Position numbers and translations under genes: made by a program. Shown here one piece after another: positions 21,700 through 36,200 of a stretch of DNA of 64,000 nucleotides. The notes under the pieces are model-generated. The model was not told the DNA's origin, made no database searches, and worked only from the letters and a program-made list of their open reading frames with translations. Position 1 is the first letter of the stretch. The number at the start of each line of letters is the position of its first letter. Source of the DNA: Pterois miles (Eukaryota; Chordata; Actinopteri; Perciformes; Scorpaenidae); NCBI GenBank assembly GCA_947000775.1, contig CAMQGK010000341.1, positions 11,635,001 through 11,699,000 on the forward strand, given 5' to 3'.

Positions 21700-24289
21700 C
21701 TACTGAAAGAACTTGAGGCCGGCAACGAGGAAGAACTTCTCCAGGAAGATCTCCGAATCAAGGACGGCGATGTGGGCGGCCCGGCCGATGAGGGAGTTGG
21801 CTGTGTTGGGCAGGGCGTGGATGACATCATATCGCACTAGATTACAGTCTTTGTTCTGAAGGACTGGCAGCAGCAGGTTCTCAATCATCTCAGCATACAC
21901 AGGACCTGGTGTGAATAAGAGCAGAACAGGCAAAACAGGGCATGGTTTGATCCATTTCATATAGCAATTTAAGCTCCTATGAGCAGAATTGTAAGATAGT
22001 ATATAATTTAGTCTGTCGACAAAGGCTGTAGATTGATTAAAATATTTAATTGCGATTAACTGCAGGATTGTCCATGGTTAATCACAATTAATTGCAAATT
22101 CATCACACATTATTCATCTGTTCAAAATGTACCTTAAAAGAAGATTTGACAAGTATTTAATGGGACCCTTTTGAAAATGGCCAAGCCAGTTTTTCCTCTC
22201 CGAAATATAGTGCAGGCTTGGAGCATTAACCTCCTTTGCAACAAGCTAATAAGATATAGCTGCTACCAGTGGATTCCTTAGGTTTTCTAGTTTCATAAGA
22301 TGCCATCTTGTGAATAAGATAAGCATAAGCATAACATGTATCTGTATCTTTAAAAATGACCCTGCTGCAACCCAAAAACTGTAAACTACATTAAAGTGTT
22401 GAAACAAATGTGTGTTAACATGTTAACTTTAACAGCACTAAAAGTCAATCTACAATTACCTGTTTGTTTGTCCTTTAATGCAGTCTTGCACATTTCAATT
22501 CGAGCAGAATGATACGGGACATAGCGATCCTGCAATGACCCCACCAGCACCACATTCTTGAAAAACTGCAGACCTTTAAATGCAGATCAATAGGAAAGTT
22601 ATCTCAACAATCTCACATTCCACTTATAAAGCCTAAAATGTCTGTTGTTGGCAAAGCTAACCAGATTTCTTGCTGAGCTTGTAGAGGAAAGTCTGGCGTG
22701 GATCAGAGTTATCACGACATGTCAGCTGCAGGAGTGACCCTGACTTTTTCCACTTCTGCATGAACCAAAGGCCTAGGAACAAACAGCTGACAGTTATTTA
22801 ACAGGCTTCACCACAGTGACAGAGCAGACAGGAGAGACAACTATGGCAACTAGTGATTACCTGCTAGTGACACATCTGAAATTTATACAATGTGCCATCT
22901 TCCACCAGCAGCTAAATGTTCTGAAACTTACCAGTGTTGACCAGAGCAGAGCTGTTGTACAGTGTGCCCAGGTGAGGTCCAGAGAGGGAGAGGAAGGTGT
23001 GCAGCCTGCTCAGGTAACATTTAAACCTGGGCCTAGTTAGCACTGAGCGAACAATGAGGTTCCCCAAGGAATGACCCACAAAGCTGCAAACAAATAGACC
23101 ATAATGACACCAGACAACATCTATATACACATCTGTCACACATTTAGTGTGACATAACATCTAAATAACAAGATGTACAGCTGGCTTTAGAACTTGGAAA
23201 ACTGAACCTTAACATATATTTTCTGTGCTGTAGATAACACATTAACCTAAGTAACTGCTACAGTACTGCATAATTCAGCTACTTAATTAATACTAGCGTA
23301 TCCTTTCATTAGATACTACATTACTTTTGGGATGAATGGAGAATTTTACCTTATCTTTGACACCGTCAGGTTGTATATTTGAATGTACTGGACTATTTCA
23401 TCCAGTAATCGGTCCGTCATTGACTCAAAGTCAGCAAAAGTGTCATTCTGTGGATGAAAAGAGCATTAAATGAAAAGAAAAGACTATGTTTTGAGGTGTG
23501 TTTGACTCACTTAGGGCGCTTTCGCAAGCCACAGTGAACCATAGTGATACTTTTGGTTTGTTTTCTGTTTAGTCTGGTTTGGTTTCACAGTGCACAAATT
23601 AAGTGGACCAAAAAAATTTATTTGCTGAAGGTGTGCATGTGTGACTTTACCTTTTAGGTCTTGAGAGCTGCAACTTATATACAGATATATTGCAGACCGT
23701 CATGCTGTCGAAATTTTTTCACTTTCACTCGGCACTGATCTACCATGCACACAAATCCCTTCTCCTTCAGTTTGTCTTGAATGATATTTACAAACGTCAC
23801 TATTTTAGAGAACGAATCACACCAGGGGCTGAAATGCACCAGTGTTCTAACAAAATGGATTAAATGTTGGCTTCTGAAAGTACCCAAAGAGGTGTTACAG
23901 TACATTAATGCTGGTATCAGATGGCAGTACTGTCTGTGTGCTTATCCACTCACCTGGTTCCTCTCTGACATTAGGAAGTCTATACGGGCACCAGGCAGTC
24001 CAAGCTCCAGGTAAGTCTTTACCAGTCTCAAGTCTGCACTGTTACCTGCAAGACATGTGTGTGTTTTTTTAAATACAAAAAAATGACTCTAAAGGAAATG
24101 ATTTACACAGGAAGATAAGGTTTTCTACCATCCAGGCCATGGACGCAGACTATGAGATGGATGCCTTCTTCACAGCTTTCATCTTCCTCCAAGCTGAAGT
24201 AGGGCACAGTGGATGCCAGCTCAGGTACTTCACTATACAAGAAGCCAGGCAGCTTTAGCTGTTTCATTTCTTCCTTGGCTTTAATGAAC
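21700..24289 (-). other. fam135a: fam135a C-terminal DUF676 alpha/beta-hydrolase exons
   Basis: Coding exons 13-19 encode the DUF676 (putative lipase-like serine esterase) domain, about residues 1068-1378. [20 protein letters not shown] is the first strand and the oxyanion-type HGLDG. FVGHSLGNLIVRSVLTRPRF holds the nucleophile elbow G-H-S-L-G, with the serine at about residue 1190. HTFLSLSGPHLGTLYN follows. A conserved acidic/His region near the end reads DVIHALPNTANSLIGRAAHI. The protein ends FFLVAGLKFFQ then TAG at 21702-21700. Key residues look intact, so catalysis is possible, but the substrate is unknown. Confidence 0.88.
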
Positions 24290-27200
24290 CTGCAGAAGTA
24301 GAATTAAATCGTTGATGAAGATTAATCTATAATGTGCGAGACAGGTCAAATCTCTGCATAAAGTATAAGATAAGATAAGATATTCCTTTATTAGTCCCAC
24401 AGTGGGGAAATTCACAACATAATAACATTATGTGGGATATAAGACAAATTGTGCAAGATGACTCACGCTTTCATCTGTGGTGTGGGCGCACATTCGTACC
24501 ACCGCAGGCTAGAGGAAAAGGAGGTGGAGGGACAGAGAGGTCTTCCCAAACTATACCCAGCACTGCTGGAGGCTAGGTTGGAGCAGATGGGAGCTTTCGA
24601 TAAATCCTTTGTTTCATGGGGGTAGCCGATGCCAAGCTGTTCAAACAGAAGACTTGTCTCTGAAGCGGCTGCGTCCCCAACCCCAATTTGCTCCTCATCG
24701 GCAACACCGTTGACAAAAGCATAGCCATCACCTTCCTCGTAGTAACCGTTCTCGATCATCTCGAGCTCGGTCTCGTCCTCATCCTCCGCAACCTGCGGTC
24801 CTGCCTGGATTCCCAGTGTGATAGCAGATGTTTCTACAGGGCTAATCTCAGACACATCGGTGCTAGAGCATGAGCCAAAGTAGTTCTCTACCATCCCGCG
24901 TTTTACCAGGTCAGTGCTACTGGTGGCAGAGTTGCTGGAGGGGCAGGCGGTGTGGGGTTCACTACGGGATTCTTTAACAGCCCCAGAACCAGATGCTACT
25001 TCTACTCCGAGTTCAGAAATGCCTATTAATTTGGGGTCTGTTTCCAAATCAAAGGCAGGTTTTATAAGCTGGGAATCACCTGCAGCGGTGTCAGGGGCGC
25101 AGGCCACATCAATGGTAGTTCTGTTATCCCCAGAGAAGACGACACTCTGCTCCTGCACCAAAACACTGGACTTCCTGCCTCGGACTTCAGCTCCACTGGA
25201 GCCCCTAGAGGAACCTTCGCCCTCATCATCTGAGGGCAAGGAGTTGATGGAAGTGAGAGAGGACTGGACTCCGCTGACAGCACTGGTATTTTCTGGGCAG
25301 AGAATTTCTGCTGCCCCGCTCGGCTTTTGCACTGAGCTTTGCTGAACAGGTCGTGGTGCAGGACTCAGGAGGGTCCTCTCAGGCTGTAGGGCAGCAAAAC
25401 CTGGCTCAGCGATACCTAGTCCTGGCCAAGTTTGAAGTCCTGGAACAAGCTGAGTGGCGAAGGAGCTGGGCTCACTTTCAATGCCTGAGTCTGAGAGGCG
25501 AGACGAGGCACTGGGGGCTCCTCCATCTGGCATCCTAATACAATCACTCTTCACCTGCACTGAGACCAGACAGGCCTGGCTACGCTGTGTAGCCTCCTTA
25601 CCTGGCTTTTCAAACACAGAGTCCACCACAGACTGTTTTGAGTCACAGAGGTCTGACTGGGTGATCTCAGGAATATTACTACTTAGCGATGCATCAGTCC
25701 GACATGGTAAAAGAACTGTTACTTTGTCCCCTTGGTATGGGTCCTTGTTACTTGGTTTCACCTCGATTTGCTTCAGTCCAGCAGACCACTGTGGCAGCTT
25801 TTGGCCACTGTGTTCAACTTGCTCATCTTTATAAAGTGGTTGGTTGCATGTAGCAAAAACCCCAGTACCTGCCTGAGGATTATTCTGTGCGTCCAAGTTT
25901 GTAGGCTTTTTGAAAAAACCTTTTTGACAAGCAGCAGCAGTTATATTGTCATCTGCAACAGGATCAACAACACTATTTCCACAATGCGCTGAAGTGGCAC
26001 CAGAGTCAAAAAGTGAATTTGCATTAGTCCTTAAATAACTACTTGAGTCCCTCTGCAAAGTATCTCGTTCCTCTTCTTGGTTTACGACAGCTTCCCCCTC
26101 CTTGTGCTTTGTGTCACCATAAGGAGCTTTGAGGTTCTTATAGCCCACCAACACTACAGAGTCCTTGGAGCCCTGTCTAATCAGCTTCTTGGAGTTCTCA
26201 GTCTTTGAATTTTTCTTCAGCTTGACTGACTTGCCTTTGGACTTGGGTGGTGGATCATAGCTGTCTGGCCAGGTGTTATCCATAAGGGCACCACGAGACT
26301 CGGGTATGGGGCTAGCTGCTGCACTGCACTCCTTGGAGTTGGGCTTGTCTGTTTTGCTGGACACTGAACCAGCCCTTGTGTTATGCATGCCCAGCCATGG
26401 TCCATCGCGATCTACAGAATCAAACCAGGTTGAACATAAAAAAGGCAACAAACAAATTTGATTTTAAAAAAGTGTCAATGCTTGCTGACTGAACATATAG
26501 TTTAGCAGCAATACTGCATAACTGACCTTCAGTGATAGAATCCAGGTATCTATCCTCAAAGATGATCGGCAGGGAGCTAACGTCGCCATCTAGATCTGCA
26601 CATTCCACTGGAAGTGGAGGCAAAGACAGGAAGTAGCTGGAGCTTTTGATAGCATTAGTCATCTGCTGGTGACTGTGAGCACTGATTTAAAGGGGGAGGG
26701 AGGACAGGACACAGTAAGAGTCAGACAGAGAAAAAAAAAAGGCAGGGTTTTCCATACTTGGGCAATAGTATTTCAGACGAGAAGGGGCTGGCACAGGCTT
26801 GATGACAACAACACTATATTTCGTAATCAAGATGAACATGTCACTGCAACTTACTGTAGTTCCTGATATGCTAGCGCAGATTGTCTTGGATGTTCGAGAC
26901 AAAAGAAAGCCTCAGCAAACCGCCTTACCTGTAATAACACAACATTATAGAGTATATGTTCAAGATTCAGTCTTAACAAAAATGATCATGGTCATTTAAA
27001 AAGGTAACTAGTCAGATATTTCTATTTGTTGGGACTCACTCTCAGCGTATGGTGCTCCATAGCTAGTAGGGCAGCAACATGCTCCTGCAGGGACACTACC
27101 TCCAGGAATTGTCCCCAGAGGGCCATGAGCAGAGAGCAGAGCTGAGCCAGATTCATATTTACCAGCTCTGCCAGCTCGTCAGGGGACTCTGCTTTCTGCT

Positions 27201-30200
27201 GAAAGTATAAGGACACGTCACCCACCAGAGGGCTCAAGTGAGCACATCATCATAACATCAGCATAAATAATAAGGGCTTTGCTTTACATCAAGTAAAATA
27301 GATTCTTGATTGTCAACTATTTCACTTGTCAGACATTTTTTAGCTATTTCCCCCTGAAGTTAGTTGTTACTTGAGTCACAAAAAATACATAATACATAGA
27401 CCTCTTAGGCCTCAAATACACTCAAGTACTGCTATCCTTCATTTCCACAAGTTTTTTTTAAAAACAGTTAATTTTTCAGCAATCATAACTAGGCCATTAT
27501 GGGTTTTCAAGTCACTTTAATGCACTGCTGACAAAAAAAAAGAGTATTGTCTAATATACAAAACTGCTTCTCACACTCATATAAAGCTGCATATGAAGTC
27601 TCAAACATAAACTAAAAGTTAATCTATTCCTGTGTCCTGTGAAACAAAGTGCTATACACTGAACCATTCAAGACTTGACCTGCATGATGTCCCACCATCT
27701 TCTACAGAAATTCCTATCATTCCACAGCTCTGGAAAACACTCACTATCACTTGTAATCTTTTGTGAGCCAACCCATCAAGACTCAAGGATCCAACCATCA
27801 AAGAGAGGTTATCTCACATTCACAGTTACGAAATGTTTTACACTAGTTTTAAACAACTTTAAACTGTGAAGAAATATCCAAGAGCTTGGTTTGCCAGTAT
27901 GCTCACAAAGTCACAAACTCTAGCGGCCCAGAGGATTCAGTGACATCTCTTCTCCATAATTAACCGACACATCTTGAGTCAGTATAAAAGATTTTCACTA
28001 CTGACTCCAGTTTAAGGGACTGTATGTAACTTTTTCATTGTCATTGTATGAAAAGGTTGTAACCTAACACAAAAAAATGAGACTTTTGCAGCTTTCTGTG
28101 TGATGCCATGTGTGCTTGCAAGGGCCTCCACCATAGTTAATGGTCAGTTATAAATGGAGTTCACTAATGGCAACAAACGACCAGCCCCCACCACAAAGTT
28201 ATATTTAGTGACGCCCATCTTGCAAAACAGGAATGTGACCGACGTGTGAAAACTAGTGTTGTGGGAGAACAGCAGAGCCAGTGCAAAGAGTGCGTGTGCA
28301 TGTGGGAAGTGAGTGGTGAAGCAAGAGAGAAAGAGCAGCAGCGAGTGTGTGAGAAAACGAGCGAGCAGCAAAGCATAAGAGAGTTAGTTTAGCTTTGAGA
28401 ATATCAAGGGAACGTGGAGGGGAAGTTTACGTTTGTGCAGAAATGTGTCTTGTTTCCCTGCTGCTGAGTGGAGTGACGGGGGTTAACTCCAGAGCATGTA
28501 ATCAACTTCAACTTCTGACCATGTGAAATATAGAATGATATTGTGTCGGTATTGCGAGCACAAGCGCTATCAACAGGTCACTGATGTTGTTGACTTAACT
28601 ACAGGTGTCACTGTTAACAAGCAATTTGTGATTCTTACAGCTTTCTTATGCAATTCTATATCAGTTGGTAATGACAATATTTCAGCTTCAATACCCAACA
28701 CTATATCCCTCGATGCAAAAAAAAAAAAAAAAACAACTATACAGAGTAAATGTTATTCTCTTCTGTCATCAGAGGACTCTGTTTGTGCTCCTATTGTATG
28801 CAGCAACAAACCCAATTTGCATGTATAACATTTGCTTCCCACCCTAAGTTCACCTTTACCAACAAAAACAAACTCCAAAATAGTATCAAAGATTACTCGT
28901 GCCCATGCACACCCTGTCCAATCTTACTACTACTTCTATCATATACACAAACACACGCATCCAAAGACATATTTTCACTATTCCGACAACTTCTATATGG
29001 CCCTATGCCCCATAAGCTAAACACCTGGCTTTTTGCTTCCTATAAATGTTATGCATCACTACCTACTGAAGATCAATTACCAGAAACAGGTCTTACCTTG
29101 ACTTGTTCACATAACTCAGCTAGACGGGCCTCTAAGTCGAGTTGTTCTGAGGAGGCAGAAAAACAGCATTACTCAGGTTTACTTTCATAATTTATCTATT
29201 CAATTATAGAGAATGTTATTAAAAGAGCCTGTAATACAGGCAGAATAAGGAAGTAGTGTTAGACAGCACTGGTGTCAGAAAGTATTTCATATGACATGAC
29301 CAGAGAGTCACTACAAATTCTACAGAACCACTGTGTTATGAGACTCTTTGACCAAGGCCTGGTTATAAAGATGGAAAGAAAGATCTGAGTATATATATAT
29401 GCAGATGGCATGACAGCGGTTTAAGTAAAATGTCTCTGGAAAGTGGGACATAGACAGGACATGGTGTTTTCTACAAGGAGGAAACTGGAGTGAAGAGGAA
29501 AAAAAAAGAGAAAAAGGCAGGCTGATTTAAGGGTCGGGACATACCTATGTAGACGTGCCTTTGACTTCTGGGATAGGGTCTTCTGAGTACTCTCTCATAT
29601 AGGACTTGCATGCTGGGCTTTGCTAGTAAGATTGCACATATAGGCATATTTAACCTTTTTATTATCTGGTCCCGTGGGATGGGTTAGTATCTGTCTACTT
29701 GTGTGGGTTAGGTTTAGTGAGCCATAGCTACAACGGTGAACTGTGTTACAATCTGGCTTCAGTCTACTGGTTAACAGACTTATCTAATGATTGCAAGTAT
29801 GATTTTGTAAGATAAGTTAACCACTGTTAGATTCCTACATTAACTTAAGCGGGTGGCTGCTGATTGTGTAGTCTGTTTAAATGGTATAATATGTCAGTGT
29901 GCAGGGATCAGGTGAAATGGTATGAGAACTCAACAAACTTGCAATATACAACAAACACTGACGCTGAAACGACAAAACAATGAAAATCCATCCGAAGCAA
30001 CAAATAAAATCAGAAGGTATTGTACTATATAACCTTGAGAATACTTGATTTTTCTCAGTACTTATGTCGTTACTGTTGTCACCACACATGCTAACATGAG
30101 TTGATGTGAAGCCACAGTGCATTATACCTAGTTCCATACGATGGGAGGAGGGCAGGTCCTTGGTTATAGAGGTGAAGTAGTCAAAGAGGCCCTGGTAGGC

Positions 30201-33200
30201 AAGTAGGATATTGGAGCAGAGGTTATGGTGCAGACTGAAGGCATGCTGCAGACAGGGGTCAGACACCAGGAATGTCCTGCCCTGTGGGATCACGAGGGAC
30301 ACAGAGAAGAGCGTATGGATGAATTAATTGTGTCAACAATATTGCTGCTGTTCTGAGGAGTGGTATACATTCAGTTCATAGCCACTGCCAGGGGAGAGGA
30401 CAAACTCTAAGACACTGCAACATAACCTATAATGCTTTAGCAAATTACAAGTTCATGTTGTTGTTTTACTTTTTCAAATATGTTCTGCATTAAATCTACT
30501 CGGTCAGTGGTCACCTACACAATTTTGAGAAAAACAGTTATGTAAATTGACATCAGGTAAATAAATGTATTAGAAACCGCCTACCATATACTGCTAGAAA
30601 TGCATTATTTGTTGCAGTAGCATACAGTGCATACTGCATTTCTCAGTAGTATGTAGTATGAAACAGTTAAAATGATTAATTTTGCTAAGGCAGGTTTAGC
30701 CTTTAAACAAGCTCTTTGAAAAAAACTCATACCACTATTGCAATATTATCAAAAAATACAACTCAGATTTTGTCTGCGACCAGCGTTTGTTTACTATATA
30801 AGATACTGCATGGTTTATCTCTACCACCACTTAAATGATTTATTTAAACGCTCAGTGAACTAAGACAAACAGGATCATCAACGAGGGGAGACGGTAAATA
30901 TAAAACACTGCGCAACAAAATTTAATCAAAGTGCTTTTTCAGTTAGAGCAACAACATAGTGGACTGATAGCCCTACAAATATTAGAGTAATGTTAAAAAG
31001 CGTCATGTTGTCTCAGCAGATACAGGTTGCTATTTCCCTCGCCTTTTTCCTCACCACTGCCTGCTGCTCTCTTGCCGGTCTTACTGGTCGGCACTCCAGC
31101 GAGCTACGTCTGCAGTCGATTGAGGAGCTTTTTTCAACTCCAAAAAGGCAGATAATCACAGGTTCCCCTTAATTTTACATTGGACATTTGCGTCGTGATA
31201 TTCAAACAAACCATCCATCAACAAGGAATTAAAAGCCTCTTGTCAATGAGACCGGTCTCTAGAGAGCTCCAGCCCGCTCGTAGCAGGGTCCAGCTGGAGA
31301 GATACTGACCCCAGCAGGCACTAGCTCACTGTGACGGCAGCTTGTGGAGCTTCAAATGTTTGATATGCCATCTATCGTGAAACTGACAATATTCAAAATA
31401 TACACAGTCGATTTCTTGCCTTAAATATTTTCAGTAGTGAATTTAGTGATGAAATAGCTATGAAAAAAGTGTGTAATTTTTGGCTGCTGTTGTTGAGATC
31501 ATAGACCTAGACATAGTAGGCGAGGTAGAACAGTCGGCTACATACTGGAGATTTTTTCCAAATCAGTATGACATCTGGGTATTTTTTGGCATACTGTAGA
31601 TTTTGTTTTTGCTTGTATACTGCATCCTACATTATGGCCGAATCCATACGTACTACTAGTATAGTATGCACTTTCAAATACAGCCAGTGACTGTTAAAAA
31701 CATGATTCGTGATGATGAATTCCACACTGATCAATAGCAGCATTCCCATATAACAATATATTGAGGAGAAAATGGTTAAAGAATGTATTACAGTAATCGC
31801 TGCAGCCTTATAAATCACAACAGATTATCTGCCTGTTACTGCCAGACATTTATTTTGTGTGAAATATCTGTGTGGCAATGCTTTATAGTGGCTTCTGCAC
31901 GGATACTTGTAGTGAAATGAATAGCGGTCGATGTGTTGTTGCTCCCAAGCTGCCCATTAGTGATGCATCAAGGAATGATGAGGGGCATTGCCTCTAGTCT
32001 ATCTGAATGGCTCTGGTACATTCACACTACCGCATCAGGGGCAGCTTTAGCTAGCCACCTTTCTCCGTCAGCAGAGGCCAATTACTCCTGGCCAAATGTG
32101 ACAGTGGTTTGATAGTTTCCTCTTCATCTGCCCAATCTGTCGATAGCCTGATGCACCTCTCTCTCTGCTTCCAATGCAATTAACGTAACACACCAAAACC
32201 GAGACATTTCCAAAGACAACGGCCCACTTACATCGGATGATACTTGCTTGACGTAACTGCTGCCAAACACCACATTCTCCAGAGGAGGGATGACTGAGTC
32301 TTTGCTCTGTGGTGGAGCGTTGCGGTTAAGCCATGTGGTTTTCACTGGTCGAGGCAAACTACATGAACACACAGAGAAATCAATCTCAGCTAATCACCAC
32401 AAGAATTTAATGGGACACATCTAATGAGGATTATGCTACTTATCTCTCACTGTTGCACATGAATATCAAGTTAAATTCAACAGCTATATAGCTTACTTTA
32501 ATTTTAATGTTAAATTTGTTGTGTTGAGTATGCAAAAAGCTATGTGTTGAAATTTACTGCAAACAACATGATGGAGATTTATGAAAGAGCTGCAACACTT
32601 CTGTGTGGGTTAGGTAGCAGTCTGACCTGATAAGGGGCTGATGTAGTGCCACTAAGGAGGCATGGATGGCTACAGAGATGACAGACAGGTGGAAGTAGTC
32701 AAACATGACATTGATGTGTTGGTGGATGCCTCTCTGAAGGCTAAAGTGCAAGCGAAGAGTGCGGCCACTGATATTCTGTAGAGAGCTTGGATCATCTGGC
32801 CTGTGGAAATTAAATGAGGAAGATACAGAGGACCACATTAATGCCTCATTTGCAAAGGAGATGCAAACATAAAATTCACAAACACTGATATTAAGTACAT
32901 GCAGCAGTTAAAATGTTGCAACACCTACGTGTAATCACCATCTGTGAAATATAAATCCAAGAAGAGCTGGAAATCTATGTCATTGAGGGACTCTTCCACC
33001 TGAGAATAATGAAAAACAGTGGAGACAGTCAGATTTAGAGCCAGTTTGTGAAAGTAAGCCCATCTGCAAGATCTATACGACAGCATTCAAGGTGTTTCTT
33101 GTATCTGATGTCTCAGCTCTAATGATCCTGATACATTTTGAGGCCTTTTTTGGTTGTAATCCATTACACTGACTTTAAAAACACTCCAATGTGCCCTGTT

Positions 33201-36200
33201 AGAAAAGTTGAACCTCCACATTCCAGTAAACTGTGGAGCAGCACAAAGAAAGTAGAAGCAAGCTTTATCTCCATTTCAGTGACATTTTGCAGGTGCATCA
33301 TGCTTCGAGAATGCACTGCCTGTGGTTGAAGACAGCAACTGAACTCCCAAACTGTGTTCATATGGGTGTTAAAAAAGAGATTGTCCCAATATTCCTGCCA
33401 CAAAAAGTTCTACACCAACTCCTTTGTCTGTTTATTTCAAACAAAATACTAAGGGACACAGTAGAAAACACCATATATGCAGACTATATTCAGCTGTCAA
33501 ACAAACTTATGTAAATTGGATCGGCCTCCTTTACGTGAAGCGGGCAGAAAGAAGTGACATCGTATAGAAAAACATCAGATTGGGACACAATAAATGGTAA
33601 ATGGACTTGCATTTATATAGAGCTTTTCTTGTCTTCTGACCACACAAAGTGCTTCACACACATTGAGGCAGTGATGGCAGGAAGCTGCCCATCAGGATCT
33701 AATCTAAATACTCAATCACACACAGACGGCACAGTCTTCGGGTTAAGTGTCTTGCTCAAGGACGTGCGTCTGAAGGAGCACGGGATCGAACCTACTGCCT
33801 TCCGATTGGTGGACGACCTGCTCTACCCTTTGACAGCTGCCCCAATACATTTCTGGATTGGGGCCACGAGCAAAAAACAAATCCCCTAGTAAAGCATCAC
33901 CTTTCTTTCTTGAACTTACCTTTTTCTCATCCAGCAGCATCATCACTTTGAAGAGGAGAACATCGTTGACCACAACCTCTTCATTCTTGTACAGGATTTG
34001 GAAAGTTTTGCTGCAGATGACATCATCTTGGACTGAAGCAGGAAATGCCAGGTCGGAGCCTAGACAAAAAAACATAGTTAGCGGTCTGCTATGAAAACAA
34101 TTTACTGATTATAACCAACCTGTCTACATTAGCATTTCCCTGTCTAGTTTATTAAGCAAGGTTCTCATTGTCATACAAATTGAAAATAAAACATTTAGGC
34201 GTTGCTTTACACACTCTCTTGATGATCCTGTTTATTTATGAAATGAAGAATTGAGTGTTTTGTACAAAATGAGCAGTGTAGACCTCTAAGCAAGGGTGAG
34301 GCATATGCACTAAGCCTTAGAGAAATACTGAGAACAAGGAGCAGCCTGTGAGATAAGCTCATGCCCTACCAGCTCCCTGTTCACAAAACAATAAGTAAAC
34401 CAAATCTGCAATAGCACATTAACTGAACTGAAACAGTGCTAATATCTGAGAGCTGAAAGTTATGTATGCAAGTCTATCTGAAGTATTAGTATGACTTAAT
34501 TAGTGTCATTTGCATTTACAGGGAAACAACCAGCCCTCTGATAAGAAAAATACAGTAGCAGTGCATTACTGTATGCATAAAGGAGCAGTTCTTCAAATGG
34601 TACCTGAATCCTTTCAAACTACAGAAAAGGTTTCACCAATGTGTGTGTAGATAACACTGTGCCCAAAAAGATTAAGTGGGGTAGGAAAAATATTATATTG
34701 TGCACATCGTCAAAAATGAATTTACCTCCTGGGTGAAGCAGACTGGTCTCAACTTTGTGTGGGACCCGGGGTGGCACCTTCAGCCCAGCACGAATCTGGT
34801 AGAAGCTGAAAATGCAGACACATTAGCTTTTGGTCTTGAGCATCATTAAAGGCTCGGTGAAAGGGGAACAAACTGCACAGGTTAGCCACAAGTGCCTCTA
34901 CTTGTAAAATGACACTACACCTCTCATAAATAAATAATGAGCACTTTCTTTTGCAGTCATTCATGTAGTAAACCTGAGCTCTTAAAGCACTGATGAGCCA
35001 GGAGGAGCAGAGTGCAGGAGTTTTATCTCAGCAAAGTGAAGTATCATTACACTGCTGCAGTAAAATAATAATTTCCAGATGTTAAAGACCACAACTGTTT
35101 AAACATCATTTTTCCTCCTTAGTTTTCCATGAAACATGGCAATTTTGTTTTCACTGGACATCATGTTGGATGTTAGTGCAAAAAGAAAATAATGGGAATT
35201 ACATATTTGTTGGGGCCCATTATTCCTTGTTGGCAGTATGAAAGGGAAGCAGACAGTAGGACACCATACAACACAGTGCCACAACCAGAACTGTATCAGG
35301 GAGCAGAAAGTGCCAATTTAACTCATATGGGAAATCTGAACCGTAGCTTGTTTCCTGCTGAAGATCATCAGTAGGTGACAGTTACATGGTTCATTTAGTG
35401 TACTATGCTATGCTATGGACTGGAATGTCATCCAGCAACAAATGTCTGTCTGTGTTGACTCAAATTGCGATAACTTGAACCTATGTCTATTGAAGCGTCC
35501 TAAGACATACAGTACACTATCATGTTTCAGTCATACACAAATAGTTTTACCACTTTACTATCCTTGCAGCACTAAGGCCTTCCTTGACCAAAGAAATTAG
35601 AGTAGTATACAATTTTCTTGATTAATCGATTAGTTGATTTAATCAGCAGGTCTGCAAAACTAAGTTTTTCCACAAAAAATCACACAAAAGCACCTGTTTT
35701 TTAAGAGGGAGCAGCCCTGTGCAGCACTACGGTAATCAGGATACAACAACAACTGGCGACCTGTCCAGGGTGAACCCCGCCTTCGCCCTATGCCAGCTGG
35801 GATCGGCTCCAGCCCCCCCGCGACCCCTAACGGGATAAGCGGTTGACGATGGATGGATGGATGGATGGATACAACAACAAAGTTAAACTTAGATAAATAT
35901 ATAAAATAGTATACTCAAGCTAGGGCTGACTCAAACACTTCAAAGCTTCTACCATTGCTGTGGTAATCAACCTCCAAATCAATATTTGAATGTTTCATTT
36001 GTTTGTTTGTTTTAATACATAATCATGTCAAAATGAAGTATAACTCACAGAATAACCCATGAAATACGGAATAATAATGGGTATCACTGTTTGTTGTATG
36101 TAGAGGCACGTGTGTGTACATTAGAGCTGCAGCGACACTGAAACGAGGGAGGTAGAGACAGACATGACAGACAGAGAATAACATGTCAGCCTGCCACACC

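Noticed and set aside
24914..25834. Plus-strand frames of 126-143 codons inside fam135a
   Set aside because: They lie opposite the large central fam135a exon and have no family features. The minus strand is the coding strand, as shown by both exon joins.
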